DNA of 64,000 bases from Halomonas alkalisoli (GTDB lineage: Bacteria > Pseudomonadota > Gammaproteobacteria > Pseudomonadales > Halomonadaceae), in contig NZ_JAKCMI010000019.1 of assembly GCF_021412585.1 (NCBI RefSeq), positions 62,001 to 126,000 on the forward strand. Reading direction: 5' to 3'. The notes under the pieces are model-generated. The model was given only the letters and a program-made list of their open reading frames with translations. It made no database searches and was not told where the DNA came from. Of the stretch, positions 19,946 through 29,048 are shown one piece after another (positions within the stretch are counted from its first letter, which is position 1; each line of letters starts with the position of its first letter). The translations under genes and the position numbers were made by a program.

Positions 19946-21361
19946 ATGAAAAGACAAAGAGGAGCTGCGCTGGTCGTCGTCCTGTCCCTCTTGACGATGT
20001 CACTGATGCTTGGCCTATCCGGCATGCAGTCCTCACTGGTCGATGAGCGCCTGTCGGGCAACTACCGAAGCAGTGCCTTGGCCATGATGGCGGCGGAATT
20101 CGGGGCCTCGGAGGCCTGGGCAGGTACCCTGGCTGTTGATGTGGGTAATACATCTGAAAGTACCTTTGAAAGTGCTCTCGACAGTGAGGTGAGTCTTGGA
20201 GATCACCACCCTGTGGCGGGGAGTGAGGGTGCTCACCCCAACGTCTTTTTTCGTATTCAGATGATGGATGGCGTGGGACTAGATATACCGTTACGGGCCA
20301 CGGGGGAGGTTTTTTCAGACAGCGCTAGAACTGATCTTGTAGCATCTCGTGAGATCGAGATTCTGGCTCGTCTTAATGGATTGGGTGCAGGGAACCTCTC
20401 GCCGCTCAATATCGCGGCGACTCTGGATAATTATGAGGGGATGTCGTCTCAGGCCGGCGTGGAAGGTGAAGAAGAAGTTGATGGCACGCGCAACCCGGCT
20501 ATATCGGCAGCCAGCAAGGAGGAGGCGAAAAAGATCGTCGACGATATCGTCGGCAATAACGGTGAAAGCAAGTATGTTTTTATTGAGGATGATGACGGTT
20601 CGGGCGACGGCACCTTTTATGCAGCTGCGGCAGTGGATCAAAATGGTGACTATACGGGGAATTATTCCACTTGCAATAGTGGTCAGAACAGGCTTTGCAA
20701 TTATAAAGGTGGGATAGCAACCAAGCCGAAGGATCATATTCTTTCTGATGCCAACTTGTTTCATGATTTCATTTCTGCCATTTTTTCCGATGCATACAGC
20801 AGTACCAGTTCGGATTCTTTGAGTGGCAGCATGTCAGGCTTCAATATCATATCCGAGGGAAATCACCTAGACTCGGATGGCGAGTATCAACCCACCAGGT
20901 ATGTTGAAGATGAAGTGATGCCGGATGGAACCACATGCTTGAGTGAGGTTTGTCAGCCAAGCCGACATAAATATACGGGGAGCGGTAGCTCAGCAGGCGA
21001 CGGCGTACTGATCATTGATGGTGATGTCGAGTTTAATGGTAATCCTGAGTTTCAGGGGCTGATCATCGTCTTGGGCGATTATACGGTCAAGGGTGGCGGT
21101 GGCGGTGACCTGGAGGGTTCGATAATCGCCGCGCCCTACAGCTGTCGGGGCGGTAATTGCTTCTTCGATGAGATGAACGTTGATCTGAGGGGTGGGGGCG
21201 GGAACGATTACCTTCATGTCCTGGAGTATCTGGACGCAGCATGGGAGCTTCTGGGGACTATTTCTCCCGATGCGGCCAGGCTATGGTTGGAAGGCAACAA
21301 CCCCGAAGGTAACTTCAGCTATATGGCCCGTGGCTGGCGAGAAATAACCATTTCCCAGTAG
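19946..21361 (+). CDS. Large PilX-type minor pilin with a C-terminal Gly-rich beta domain
   Basis: The N terminus (RGAALVVVLSLLTMSLMLGL, then DERLSGNYR and AAEFGASEAW) is the PilX_N form: no Glu5, a hydrophobic helix and the usual polar register. The protein is 471 residues whereas PilX is normally under 200. The extra C-terminal part is acidic, Ser/Gly/Asp-rich, has four Cys in loops (CNSGQNRLC and CRGGNC) and a repetitive strand pattern around GDGVLIIDGDVEFNG and GLIIVLGDY. No pilY1 adhesin gene follows, so this domain might supply a tip function; that is inference. Base composition is lower in GC than the genome around it. Confidence 0.75.
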   Translation: MKRQRGAALVVVLSLLTMSLMLGLSGMQSSLVDERLSGNYRSSALAMMAAEFGASEAWAGTLAVDVGNTSESTFESALDSEVSLGDHHPVAGSEGAHPNVFFRIQMMDGVGLDIPLRATGEVFSDSARTDLVASREIEILARLNGLGAGNLSPLNIAATLDNYEGMSSQAGVEGEEEVDGTRNPAISAASKEEAKKIVDDIVGNNGESKYVFIEDDDGSGDGTFYAAAAVDQNGDYTGNYSTCNSGQNRLCNYKGGIATKPKDHILSDANLFHDFISAIFSDAYSSTSSDSLSGSMSGFNIISEGNHLDSDGEYQPTRYVEDEVMPDGTTCLSEVCQPSRHKYTGSGSSAGDGVLIIDGDVEFNGNPEFQGLIIVLGDYTVKGGGGGDLEGSIIAAPYSCRGGNCFFDEMNVDLRGGGGNDYLHVLEYLDAAWELLGTISPDAARLWLEGNNPEGNFSYMARGWREITISQ

Positions 21362-21380
21362 GGGCCGATCCCCCTTTGCA

Positions 21381-21409
21381 TGCAGCCTCTTCCTTCGGAA
21401 GAGGCTGCA
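21381..21409. terminator. Bidirectional hairpin between convergent genes
   Basis: TGCAGCCTCTTCC (21381-21393) pairs perfectly with GGAAGAGGCTGCA (21397-21409) across a TTC loop. No U-tract follows, so termination is likely but not certain. Confidence 0.6.
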
Positions 21410-21465
21410 CCTCGCGATTTCAGTAGTCTCCGAAGAGGGTGACATCTTCTTGATCACCGTCGAAT

Positions 21466-23112
21466 TCAACGATAAGACTCGGCGACCCGCCTTTGCAGTC
21501 GCTCCAGCTCCTCCTCGGTCCAGTCTTCCGGTTCGATCAGTTTTGCCCAGGCGTCCAGGTAGTGCCTGGCGGCGAAGGAGTGGCCGTAGCCGGGCGGGGC
21601 GTTGCCGATGGTCAGGTCGGCCAGCAGCTGTAGCATGGTCACCACCGGGTACCAGCGCAGTTCCGGCGAGACGTCCGGTGCGCGGGGCTCGCGCATCCAT
21701 TCCGGTTCCCGGAAGAACGACCAGGGTTCGAAGAAGGTGATCGGGTCGCTGCCATACTGCAGGTAGGCGATACGGAAGTCCCCCCACTCGCCATAAGGCA
21801 TCTCCAGCCCCTGATACTGGTTCATGAAACGCACCACCGAGCCGTTGCGGAAGGTCGGCAGCCAGGCCGGCGATCCGAGCTCGCGGCTGCGGGTCACCGC
21901 TTGCCAGGTTTCACTGCGATAAGGCGGGCCGCTCCACAGGGCGCCGTGGAAGGGGTCGTCGATGATGTCGTAGAAGTCGAAGGAGAGATCGGAGTTGAGC
22001 GACCCCAGGCTGAGGCCGTGCAGGTAGAGCCTCGGCCGCGACTCGGTGGGAAGGGTGGTCCAGTAGTCGTAGACCGTCTCGAACAGCGCGCGAGCGTTCT
22101 CTGCCCCGTAATCCCCCTCGGCAATGATGGAGAGGTGGCTCGGCAGGTAGGAGTATTGCGCGGTTGCCGTGGCCACATCGCCGCGCTGCAGGTACTCCAG
22201 GGTGTTCTGGGCGCCGGGGTCGACCCAGCCGCGGCCGGTGGGGGTGGCCAGCACCAGCACCGAGCGCTCGAAGGCGCGGACGCGCTTCAGCTCCTCCAGG
22301 GCGAGCCGGGCCCGCTGCTTCGGTGTCTCCGCGGCACTCAGGCCAACGTAGACCCGTATCGGCGCCTGCGCGGGCTCGCCGAGGAAGTCCGTCAGCGCCT
22401 CCGCGGAAGGGGTTCGGGAAATGTAGCGCCGGCCGCGGCTGCCCAGCTCTTCCCAGCCGATCAGCGAGCTGGCGCTGCCGGTCTGCATCGGGTCGGCGGG
22501 TGGCGCCAGGTCGTCCTGGATCAGCTCATCCAACTGCTGGAAGGAGTTGTCGGCGACGCGCAGGGCCAGGGTGAAGATGACGCCGTCGATGACCGACCAG
22601 AACAGCATGGTGGCGACCAGGATGCCGATGACATTCGATACCCGGTGGGGGATGTAGTGCTGCAGCCGCCGTGACAGGAAGCGGAAGGTGCGCCGGAACA
22701 GCCTGGCGAGCAGCAGCAGGGCGCCGAAGACCAGCAAGGTGATCGTGCCGATGTAGAACGGCCGTATGCCGCTGACCTCTTCCATGCCCATGAGCTCGCG
22801 AATGCTGTTCTGCCATTCGGAGGCCTGCCACAGGAAGGCGGCGGCGATCACGGCGCACACCACTGCCGCGGTGAGCTTGATGGAGAGTGCCAGCCGGAGA
22901 CTGGGCCTGGGAAGGTGCAGGTAGTACCAGAGCCAGTGGCCGGCATAGCCCAGCGCGTAGCCGGCGGCAAGCGAGAGCCCCGAAACGATGCCCTGTGAGT
23001 ACATGGGCCTCGGCAACAGGCTCGGCGTAAGGGAGAAGGCAAAGAACAGCGTCCCCACCAGCAGGCCTGTCGCCGAGAATTGTCGAAGCAGTCGTACGGC
23101 CGTGTGATGCAT
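21466..23112 (-). CDS. Membrane alpha/beta hydrolase of the Abhydrolase_9 type
   Basis: The 548-residue protein has four or five N-terminal hydrophobic helices (about residues 10-160; LVGTLFFAFSLTPSLLPRP), followed by a soluble domain. The nucleophile elbow is GLSLGSLNS in the context LYLHGLSLGS, and WSGPPYRSETWQ, YLQYGSDPI and RWYPVVTMLQ match the conserved core of this family of uncharacterised membrane hydrolases. Substrate is unknown. It converges on the pilin operon. A small hypothetical gene lies just upstream on the same strand. Confidence 0.85.
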   Translation of the reverse strand: MHHTAVRLLRQFSATGLLVGTLFFAFSLTPSLLPRPMYSQGIVSGLSLAAGYALGYAGHWLWYYLHLPRPSLRLALSIKLTAAVVCAVIAAAFLWQASEWQNSIRELMGMEEVSGIRPFYIGTITLLVFGALLLLARLFRRTFRFLSRRLQHYIPHRVSNVIGILVATMLFWSVIDGVIFTLALRVADNSFQQLDELIQDDLAPPADPMQTGSASSLIGWEELGSRGRRYISRTPSAEALTDFLGEPAQAPIRVYVGLSAAETPKQRARLALEELKRVRAFERSVLVLATPTGRGWVDPGAQNTLEYLQRGDVATATAQYSYLPSHLSIIAEGDYGAENARALFETVYDYWTTLPTESRPRLYLHGLSLGSLNSDLSFDFYDIIDDPFHGALWSGPPYRSETWQAVTRSRELGSPAWLPTFRNGSVVRFMNQYQGLEMPYGEWGDFRIAYLQYGSDPITFFEPWSFFREPEWMREPRAPDVSPELRWYPVVTMLQLLADLTIGNAPPGYGHSFAARHYLDAWAKLIEPEDWTEEELERLQRRVAESYR

Positions 23113-23180
23113 GTCGTCCCTGTGCCCCTAGTCAAAAACCTATGAGCCTAGGGGCCAGGGCAGGGAAGTGCAACGCAGGC

Positions 23181-23489
23181 TCAATGCGAACTCCATGCCT
23201 TGCCGCGGGTGAAGCGCACCGGCGGGCTGTACTTCTCGCCTGCGGGTGCCCGTTCCGGGGCGGGCCGCACCCGCCAGCCACGGGAGGTCGCCCACTCCTT
23301 CAGCTCCCGGTAGTTGAGCAGCGGATAGTCCCGCGAGTAGGGGTTGGGGGATGACGAGGGGAAGGCGAAGGCCACATGGGGGTAGTGGGCGAGGGCGTCT
23401 GCGCTGTCATGGGCGGCCAGCGCCCGGTCCAGTGCGGTTTGCCAGGCCCGGGAGTCGCGACGTGATTCTACGGGTCGTGTTGCATGCAT
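23181..23489 (-). CDS. Hypothetical protein, 102 residues
   Basis: I do not recognise the family. The product is polar with no membrane segment; the middle is rich in Tyr/Pro/Ser (SSSPNPYSRDYPLLNYRELKEW) and the end is basic (PPVRFTRGKAW). A GAGGA Shine-Dalgarno lies 4-5 bp before ATG 23489, which supports translation. The hydrolase gene starts about 70 bp downstream and may be cotranscribed. It lies beyond the terminator that ends the nrdAB unit, so it would need its own promoter. Confidence 0.5.
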   Translation of the reverse strand: MHATRPVESRRDSRAWQTALDRALAAHDSADALAHYPHVAFAFPSSSPNPYSRDYPLLNYRELKEWATSRGWRVRPAPERAPAGEKYSPPVRFTRGKAWSSH

Positions 23490-23557
23490 CGGATTGTCCT
23501 CGGTTGCTGCGACTGCAGAGAGGCATTGCCCGATCGTAGGCGTTGCCAGGGTTCATG

Positions 23558-23589
23558 AAAAACGCCCCGCCCGTTGCCGGGAGAGGCGT
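23558..23589 (-). terminator. Terminator of the nrdA-nrdB-small gene operon
   Basis: On the minus strand ACGCCTCTCCCG and CGGGCGGGGCGT form an 11 of 12 bp stem with a GCAA tetraloop, followed by TTTT. It starts 8 bp after the small gene's stop. Confidence 0.85.
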
Positions 23590-23596
23590 CGTCATA

Positions 23597-23713
23597 TCAG
23601 CTCGAAGGTGGCTTCTTGTAGTAGCCGGGAATGCGGACTCTCTCCCCGCCTGGAAGATCGCGTACATGCGTGGGCACGTAGACGCGTTTGATGACACTTC
23701 TCGATTCGGTCAT
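23597..23713 (-). CDS. 38-residue basic protein at the end of the nrdAB operon
   Basis: This gene is too short for routine ORF finding. ATG 23713 is preceded by a strong GGGAGGA Shine-Dalgarno 6 bp away. The product contains VIKRVYVPTHVRDLPGGERV and ends IPGYYKKPPSS: basic, no membrane helix, with a V-x-x-H-x-R ... G-x-x-V-x-x-G-Y-Y pattern reminiscent of short motifs in several small bacterial proteins. It begins 56 bp after the nrdB stop on the same strand and is followed at once by a rho-independent terminator, so it is positioned as the third gene of the ribonucleotide reductase unit. Function unknown. Confidence 0.72.
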   Translation of the reverse strand: MTESRSVIKRVYVPTHVRDLPGGERVRIPGYYKKPPSS

Positions 23714-23768
23714 GGTGCTTCCTCCCAAGCTTGCAACTATCGGGTATGCCCCCTGCTTGCCAGTCCGC

Positions 23769-25019
23769 TCAATCCCAGCTCAGCGCACCCCCCACCTGGT
23801 ACTCGGTGACGCGGGTCTCGAAGAAGTTCTTCTCCTTGCGCAGGTCGATGATCTCGCTCATCCAGGGGAAGGGGTTCTGGGCGCCGGGGTACTGCTCCTT
23901 CAGGCCGATCTGGGCCAGGCGGCGGTTGCAGATGAAGCGCAGGTACTCCTCCATGATCGCCGCGTTCATGCCCAGCACGCCGCGGGGCATGGTGTCGCGG
24001 GCATAGGCGATCTCGAGCTCGGTGCCCTCGAGGATCATCTGGGTCACCTCGTCCTGGAACTCGGCGGTCCACAGGTGCGGGTTCTCGATCTTGATCTGGT
24101 TGATCATGTCGACGCCGAAGTTGAGGTGCATCGACTCGTCGCGCAGGATGTACTGGAACTGCTCGGCCACGCCGGTCATCTTGTTGCGCCGCCCCATGGA
24201 GAGGATCTGGCTGAAGCCGCAGTAGAAGAAGATGCCTTCGGTGACGCAGTAGAAGGCCACCAGGTTGCGCAGCAGTTCCTGGTCGGTCTCCGGGGTGCCG
24301 GTGTTGAAGTCGGCACGCGCCAGCGACTGGGTGTGCTTGAGGCTCCAGGCCGACTTGGCGGCCACGGAGGGGACTTCGCGGTACATGTTGAAGACTGCGC
24401 CCTCGTCCATGCCCAGGGACTCCACGCAGTACTGGTAGGCGTGGGTGTGGATGGCTTCCTCGAAGGCCTGGCGCAGCAGGTACTGGCGGCACTCGGGGTT
24501 GGTGATCAGGCGGTAGAGCGCCAGCACCAGGTTGTTGGCCACCAGCGAGTCGGCGGTGGAGAAGTAGCCCAGGCTGCGCTCGACGATGCGCCGTTCGTCC
24601 GCGGTGAGCCCTTCCTGGCTCTTCCACAGGGCGATATCGGCGTTCATGTTCACTTCCTGGGGCATCCAGTGGTTGGCGCTGCCGTCCAGGTACTTCTGCC
24701 AGGCCCACTCGTACTTGAACGGCACCAACTGGTTGAGGTCGGCGCGGGCGTTGATCATCTGCTTGTCGCTGACCTCGATGCGCGCCGCACCCATCTCCAG
24801 CTCCTCGAGGCCGGCGGCGACGTCGAGCTCCTCCAGCGACTTGCGGGCGCGCTCGATGCGGTCGGCCTCGGCGATCACGTAGTTCCCGCTGGCTTCCTGG
24901 ATCTCGCCGGCGTCAGCCGGGGCGCTCGGCTGCGCCTTGGCGGCGGGCGCCGGGGTTGCCGGTGCCGGCTTGTCGGCAACGGCGGTCTCGTCTTCGTTGA
25001 ATTCGTCCCAGTTCAGCAT
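23769..25019 (-). CDS. nrdB: Class Ia ribonucleotide reductase beta subunit
   Basis: NrdB carries the diiron-tyrosyl radical that activates NrdA. The carboxylate/His ligand motif with the radical Tyr is present as E-x-x-H-x-x-x-Y in [26 protein letters not shown] and [10 protein letters not shown] supply the other ligands. The C-terminal peptide ending [10 protein letters not shown] would dock into the alpha subunit. The 416-residue protein has a ~50-residue Ala/Pro-rich linker after the first 15 residues, similar to pseudomonad-type NrdB. GGAGAG precedes ATG 25019. Confidence 0.97.
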   Translation of the reverse strand: MLNWDEFNEDETAVADKPAPATPAPAAKAQPSAPADAGEIQEASGNYVIAEADRIERARKSLEELDVAAGLEELEMGAARIEVSDKQMINARADLNQLVPFKYEWAWQKYLDGSANHWMPQEVNMNADIALWKSQEGLTADERRIVERSLGYFSTADSLVANNLVLALYRLITNPECRQYLLRQAFEEAIHTHAYQYCVESLGMDEGAVFNMYREVPSVAAKSAWSLKHTQSLARADFNTGTPETDQELLRNLVAFYCVTEGIFFYCGFSQILSMGRRNKMTGVAEQFQYILRDESMHLNFGVDMINQIKIENPHLWTAEFQDEVTQMILEGTELEIAYARDTMPRGVLGMNAAIMEEYLRFICNRRLAQIGLKEQYPGAQNPFPWMSEIIDLRKEKNFFETRVTEYQVGGALSWD

Positions 25020-25048
25020 CTGTTTCTCTCCGGTATGTGGTCCGGCTG

Positions 25049-25082
25049 CCTGCAGGCGCGCGGTTTGCCGCGCGCCTGCAGG
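25049..25082 (-). promoter_or_regulatory. Intercistronic hairpin between nrdA and nrdB
   Basis: CCTGCAGGCGCGCGG (25049-25063) pairs perfectly with its complement at 25068-25082 around a 4-nt loop, with no T run. It may stabilise the nrdA mRNA end or partly terminate, setting the alpha:beta ratio. Confidence 0.6.
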
Positions 25083-25093
25083 GGGTGTCCGTG

Positions 25094-27994
25094 TTACTGG
25101 CAGGCCTCGCAGCCCAGGTCATCGATCTCGGAGGCGCTGGGCGCGCGTGAACCGCTGCCCGCCTTGCCGCTGAGGAAGTCCTCTATGCCCCGCGGCTCGG
25201 ACGCGGCCGGCGCGGCGGGTGTCGGGGTCGGCTCCGGGGCACCGCCGTTGCTCACGGCGTTCAGGGTGCCGCGCTCCACGGTGGACTTCTCTACCGAAGT
25301 GGCGCCCAGGGCGCGCAGGTAGTAGGTGGTCTTGAGGCCACGGAACCAGGCCATGCGATAGGTCACGTCGAGCTTCTTGCCGGAAACCCCCTTGATGTAG
25401 AGGTTCAGCGACTGGGCCTGGTCGATCCACTTCTGGCGGCGTGAGGCCGCTTCCACCAGCCACTTGGGCTCCACCTCGAAGGCGGAGGCGTACTTCGCCT
25501 TGAGGTCATCCGGCACCCGGTCGATGGGCTGGACGCTGCCGTCGTAGTACTTGAGGTCGTTGATCATCACCTCGTCCCACAGGCCGCGTTCCTTCAGGTC
25601 ATTGACCATGAAGGCGTTGACCACGGTGAACTCGCCGGAGAGGTTCGACTTCACATAGAGGTTCTGATACGTCGGCTCGATGGACTGGGTGACGCCGCAG
25701 ATGTTGGAGATGGTGGCCGTGGGGGCAATGGCCATGACGTTGGAGTTGCGCATGCCCTGCTTGGCGACCTTGTTGCGGATGCGCCCCCAGTCCTGGGTGC
25801 TCGAGGTGTCCACCTCGATGTACTGCTCGCCGCGCTCGACCCTGAGCTTCTCGATGGAGTCGATGGGCAGCACGCCCTGGCTCCAGAGCGAACCGTCGAA
25901 GCTTTCGTAACGGCCGCGTTCGGCGGCGAGATCGCTCGAGGCCTCGATGGCGTGGTAGCTGACCAGCTCCATGGAGCGGTCGGCGAACTCGATGGCGCCG
26001 TCGCTGGCGTAGGCGATGCCCAGGGCGTAGAGCGCATCCTGGAAGCCCATGATGCCCAGCCCCACCGGGCGGTGCTTGAAGTTGGAGTTGCGCGCCTGGG
26101 GTACCGCGTAGTAGTTGATGTCGATGACGTTATCGAGCATCCGCACCGCGGTACGTACCGTCTTACCCAGCTTCTCGTTGTCGAGCTGGCCATCGGTCAC
26201 ATGCTGGGCCAGGTTGACCGAGCCCAGGTTACACACCGCAATCTCGTCGACGCTGGTGTTGAGCGTGATCTCGGTGCACAGGTTCGAGGAGTGCACCACG
26301 CCGGCGTGCTGCTGCGGGCTGCGCAGGTTGCACGGGTCCTTGAAGGTGATCCACGGATGGCCCGTCTCGAACAGCATCGAGAGCATCTTGCGCCACAGGT
26401 CCTTGGCGCGGACCCGCTTGTAGAGCTTGAGCTGACCGCTGTAGGTCATCGCCTCGTACTCTTCATAGCGCTTCTCGAAGGCGGCGCCGTAGAGGTCGTG
26501 GAGGTCCGGGCAGTTGGAGGGCGAGAAGAGCGTCCACTCCTTGTCGTCGAAGACCCGCTTCATGAACAGGTCCGGCACCCAGTTGGCGGTGTTCATGTCA
26601 TGGGCGCGGCGGCGGTCGTCACCGGTGTTCTTGCGCAGGTCGAGGAACTCCTCGACGTCCAGGTGCCAGGTCTCCAGGTAGGCGCAGACCGCACCCTTGC
26701 GCTTGCCGCCCTGGTTCACCGCCACCGCGGTGTCGTTGACCACCTTGAGGAAGGGCACCACGCCCTGGCTCTTGCCGTTGGTGCCCTTGATGTAGGAGCC
26801 CAGGGCGCGCACCGGCGTCCAGTCGTTGCCCAGGCCGCCGGCCCACTTGGAGAGCAGGGCGTTGTCGCGGATGGCGCTGTAGATGCCATCCAGGTTGTCG
26901 GGCACGGTGGTGAGATAGCAGGAGGAGAGCTGGCTGCGCAGGGTGCCGGCGTTGAACAGCGTCGGCGTGGAGGCCATGTAGTCGAAGCTGGAGAGCAGCT
27001 CGTAGAATTCGATGGCGCGGCCTTCGCGGTCGTCCTCGTTCAGCGAGAGACCCATGGCGACGCGCATGAACATGACCTGGGGCAGCTCGTAGCGCACGTC
27101 ATCCTTGTGGATGAAGTAGCGGTCGTAGAGGGTCTGCAGGCCCAGGTAGGTGAAGGCGTTGTCGCGGGTGTGGTCCAGCGCGTCGCCCAGCCGCTCGAGA
27201 TCGAACTCGGCGAGCCTGGGGTCGAGCTGCTCGAACTCGATGCCACGGGCCACGTAGGCGTGGAAGGCCGGCTTGTAGAGCTCGGCCATCTCGCCGAAGG
27301 TGGCCTCCTCGGCCACGCCCAGGAACGACAGCGCCTCGCGGCGCAGGTTGTCCTGCAGTAGCCGGGCGGTGACGTAGGTGTAGTTGGGATCCTTCTCCAC
27401 CAGGGTGCGGGCGGTCATCATCAGCGCCTGGGAGACGCCATCGACGGTAACGCCGTCGTAGAGGTTCTTCAGCGCTTCCTCGACGATGCGGTTGGGGTCG
27501 ACGTTGGCCAGCTCCGCGCAGGCGTCGAACACCAGGGTCTCGATCCGCCCGAGATCGAGCGGGCGGCGGCTGCCATCGAGGGCCGTGACGTTGAGCGTCG
27601 GGTGGGGTTTCTCGATGTCGTCGCCGGCGGCGGCCCGGGCCCGGGCGTGGGCTTCGCGATAGAGGACGTAGGCGCGGGCGACCTTCTGCTCGCCGGCACG
27701 CATCAGGGCCAGTTCGACCTGATCCTGGATGTCCTCGATGTGTACCGTGCCGCCATCGGCCATGCGGCGCTGGAAGGTCTCGGCGATGGTGTGCGAGGCC
27801 TCGGCGACGAAATCGCGCACCCGGGAGGAGGTGGCGGCATTGTCGCCCTCCACGGCGATGAAGGCCTTGGACATGGCGACGGCGATCTTGCTGACGTCGA
27901 AGGCTGCCACGTCACCGGTACGCTTGATGACACGCAGCGTCTGCGGTGCGGTGATGGACAGGCTGGCCGCATCGGGGGTCTGGAGCTGTTCCAT
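25094..27994 (-). CDS. nrdA: Class Ia ribonucleotide reductase alpha subunit
   Basis: NrdA reduces ribonucleoside diphosphates to deoxyribonucleotides. From ATG 27994 it has 966 residues, the size of the pseudomonad enzyme. The N terminus holds an ATP-cone ([18 protein letters not shown]), and a second cone-like segment ([19 protein letters not shown]) follows. Catalytic features are NLCTEI, the [12 protein letters not shown] loop and [16 protein letters not shown] sequence. The last residues, GCEACQ, hold the Cys pair that exchanges with thioredoxin/glutaredoxin. Two NrdR boxes cover its promoter. Longer in-frame starts (28039, 28045) exist but are less likely. Confidence 0.96.
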   Translation of the reverse strand: MEQLQTPDAASLSITAPQTLRVIKRTGDVAAFDVSKIAVAMSKAFIAVEGDNAATSSRVRDFVAEASHTIAETFQRRMADGGTVHIEDIQDQVELALMRAGEQKVARAYVLYREAHARARAAAGDDIEKPHPTLNVTALDGSRRPLDLGRIETLVFDACAELANVDPNRIVEEALKNLYDGVTVDGVSQALMMTARTLVEKDPNYTYVTARLLQDNLRREALSFLGVAEEATFGEMAELYKPAFHAYVARGIEFEQLDPRLAEFDLERLGDALDHTRDNAFTYLGLQTLYDRYFIHKDDVRYELPQVMFMRVAMGLSLNEDDREGRAIEFYELLSSFDYMASTPTLFNAGTLRSQLSSCYLTTVPDNLDGIYSAIRDNALLSKWAGGLGNDWTPVRALGSYIKGTNGKSQGVVPFLKVVNDTAVAVNQGGKRKGAVCAYLETWHLDVEEFLDLRKNTGDDRRRAHDMNTANWVPDLFMKRVFDDKEWTLFSPSNCPDLHDLYGAAFEKRYEEYEAMTYSGQLKLYKRVRAKDLWRKMLSMLFETGHPWITFKDPCNLRSPQQHAGVVHSSNLCTEITLNTSVDEIAVCNLGSVNLAQHVTDGQLDNEKLGKTVRTAVRMLDNVIDINYYAVPQARNSNFKHRPVGLGIMGFQDALYALGIAYASDGAIEFADRSMELVSYHAIEASSDLAAERGRYESFDGSLWSQGVLPIDSIEKLRVERGEQYIEVDTSSTQDWGRIRNKVAKQGMRNSNVMAIAPTATISNICGVTQSIEPTYQNLYVKSNLSGEFTVVNAFMVNDLKERGLWDEVMINDLKYYDGSVQPIDRVPDDLKAKYASAFEVEPKWLVEAASRRQKWIDQAQSLNLYIKGVSGKKLDVTYRMAWFRGLKTTYYLRALGATSVEKSTVERGTLNAVSNGGAPEPTPTPAAPAASEPRGIEDFLSGKAGSGSRAPSASEIDDLGCEACQ

Positions 27995-28072
27995 GGTCGG
28001 GTGTTCCCTTCCTTTCGGATCTTTTCGTCGGGGTGACATGGGCATTGACAGCAAGGGCGCAACTTGCTAGAT

Positions 28073-28088
28073 GCACATCATCTTGTGG
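28073..28088 (-). promoter_or_regulatory. NrdR box 2 (downstream)
   Basis: The plus strand reads GCACATCATCTTGTGG, 11 of 16 matches to the NrdR consensus ACACWATATATWGTGT. It is exactly 31 bp (three helical turns) from box 1, the spacing known for paired NrdR sites. Confidence 0.75.
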
Positions 28089-28103
28089 TTTGGTTGCTGG
28101 TGA

Positions 28104-28119
28104 ACACAAGATAGAGTGC
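28104..28119 (-). promoter_or_regulatory. NrdR box 1, overlapping the nrdA -10 element
   Basis: ACACAAGATAGAGTGC matches the NrdR consensus at 13 of 16 positions and covers the TATCTT -10 element, the position from which the ATP/dATP-sensing NrdR repressor blocks RNA polymerase. Confidence 0.85.
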
Positions 28120-28136
28120 TTTTTGGCAGTCATCAA
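28108..28136 (-). promoter_or_regulatory. Sigma-70 promoter of nrdA-nrdB
   Basis: On the minus strand TTGATG (28136-28131), 17 bp, then TATCTT (28113-28108). The leader to ATG 27994 is about 105 nt. The whole 337-bp gap between nrdA and the response regulator gene is regulatory; I see no gene in it. Confidence 0.78.
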
Positions 28137-28144
28137 GTGGATAA
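28136..28144 (-). promoter_or_regulatory. DnaA-box-like site beside the nrdA -35
   Basis: The minus strand reads TTATCCACT, one base from the consensus TTATCCACA, directly abutting the -35. DnaA regulates nrdAB in Escherichia coli from promoter-proximal boxes, so the position is meaningful. Confidence 0.6.
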
Positions 28145-28331
28145 CCTGTGGGCGAGCTGGTGACTTCCTGTGGCATCGCCGAGCTTTGGGCTATGCTTCG
28201 CTGGTCAGGCCGTTTGTACGTAATATCAACACAAGCATGCGAAATGGCATATTTCGGGTATCCTTGATAAAGATGGCGGGACAGGGCGTCCCGGAAATGC
28301 AAATGAATTGCCCAGCACGGGGATGACTAGG

Positions 28332-29045
28332 ATGGAAGACAACCTGGAAAGCAGTGACATGGAACACGTGCTGATTATCGAGGACGACGTGCGCTTGGCC
28401 GAACTCACGCGGGACTATCTGGAGGCCAATGGCTTCCAGGTGACCGTGGAGGCCGAGGGCTCGCGAGGTGTTGAGCAGATCCAGACCCTGCAGCCGGATC
28501 TGGTGATCCTCGATTTGATGCTGCCGGGTGAAGATGGCCTGTCGATCTGCCGACGGGCCAGGCCCGACTATAGCGGCCCGATTCTCATGCTGACTGCCCG
28601 CACCGACGATATGGATCAGGTGCTGGGGCTGGAGATGGGTGCCGATGACTATGTTCCCAAGCCGGTTCAGCCCCGGGTCCTGCTGGCGCGGATGCGTGCC
28701 CTGCTGCGACGGGCGGACAATACCGAACAGGGGGGCGACGTGCGCCTTTCGTTCGGCAACCTGGAAATCGACAGTGCGACCCGCGAAGCCTGGCTGGAAG
28801 GCGATCGCATCGACCTGACCAGTGCCGAATTCGATCTGCTGTGGCTGCTGGCCAGCAATGCGGGCCGCGTACTCACCCGCGAGGAGATATTCAGCGACCT
28901 GCGCGGCATCAAGTACGATGGGCAGGACCGCTCCATCGACGTGCGAGTGTCGCGAATCCGCCCGAAGATCGGCGATGACCCCAACCATCCGCACCGCATC
29001 AAGACCGTGCGCAGCAAGGGTTACCTGTTCGTCAAGGACGCCTGA
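28332..29045 (+). CDS. OmpR-family response regulator, RstA-like
   Basis: The 237-residue protein has a receiver domain with acidic pocket IIEDD, phospho-acceptor Asp in LVILDLMLPGEDG and Lys in YVPKPVQP, then a winged-helix DNA-binding domain (LTSAEFDLLWLLASNAGRVL, then SIDVRVSRIRPKIG and VRSKGYLF). Start ATG 28332 is chosen because GGGGA lies 8 bp upstream; ATG 28323 and 28359 are alternatives. The kinase gene begins 3 bp after its stop. The pair is divergent from nrdA. Targets are unknown; the name rests on resemblance of the partner kinase to RstB. Confidence 0.88.
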   Translation: MEDNLESSDMEHVLIIEDDVRLAELTRDYLEANGFQVTVEAEGSRGVEQIQTLQPDLVILDLMLPGEDGLSICRRARPDYSGPILMLTARTDDMDQVLGLEMGADDYVPKPVQPRVLLARMRALLRRADNTEQGGDVRLSFGNLEIDSATREAWLEGDRIDLTSAEFDLLWLLASNAGRVLTREEIFSDLRGIKYDGQDRSIDVRVSRIRPKIGDDPNHPHRIKTVRSKGYLFVKDA

Positions 29046-29048
29046 GCC

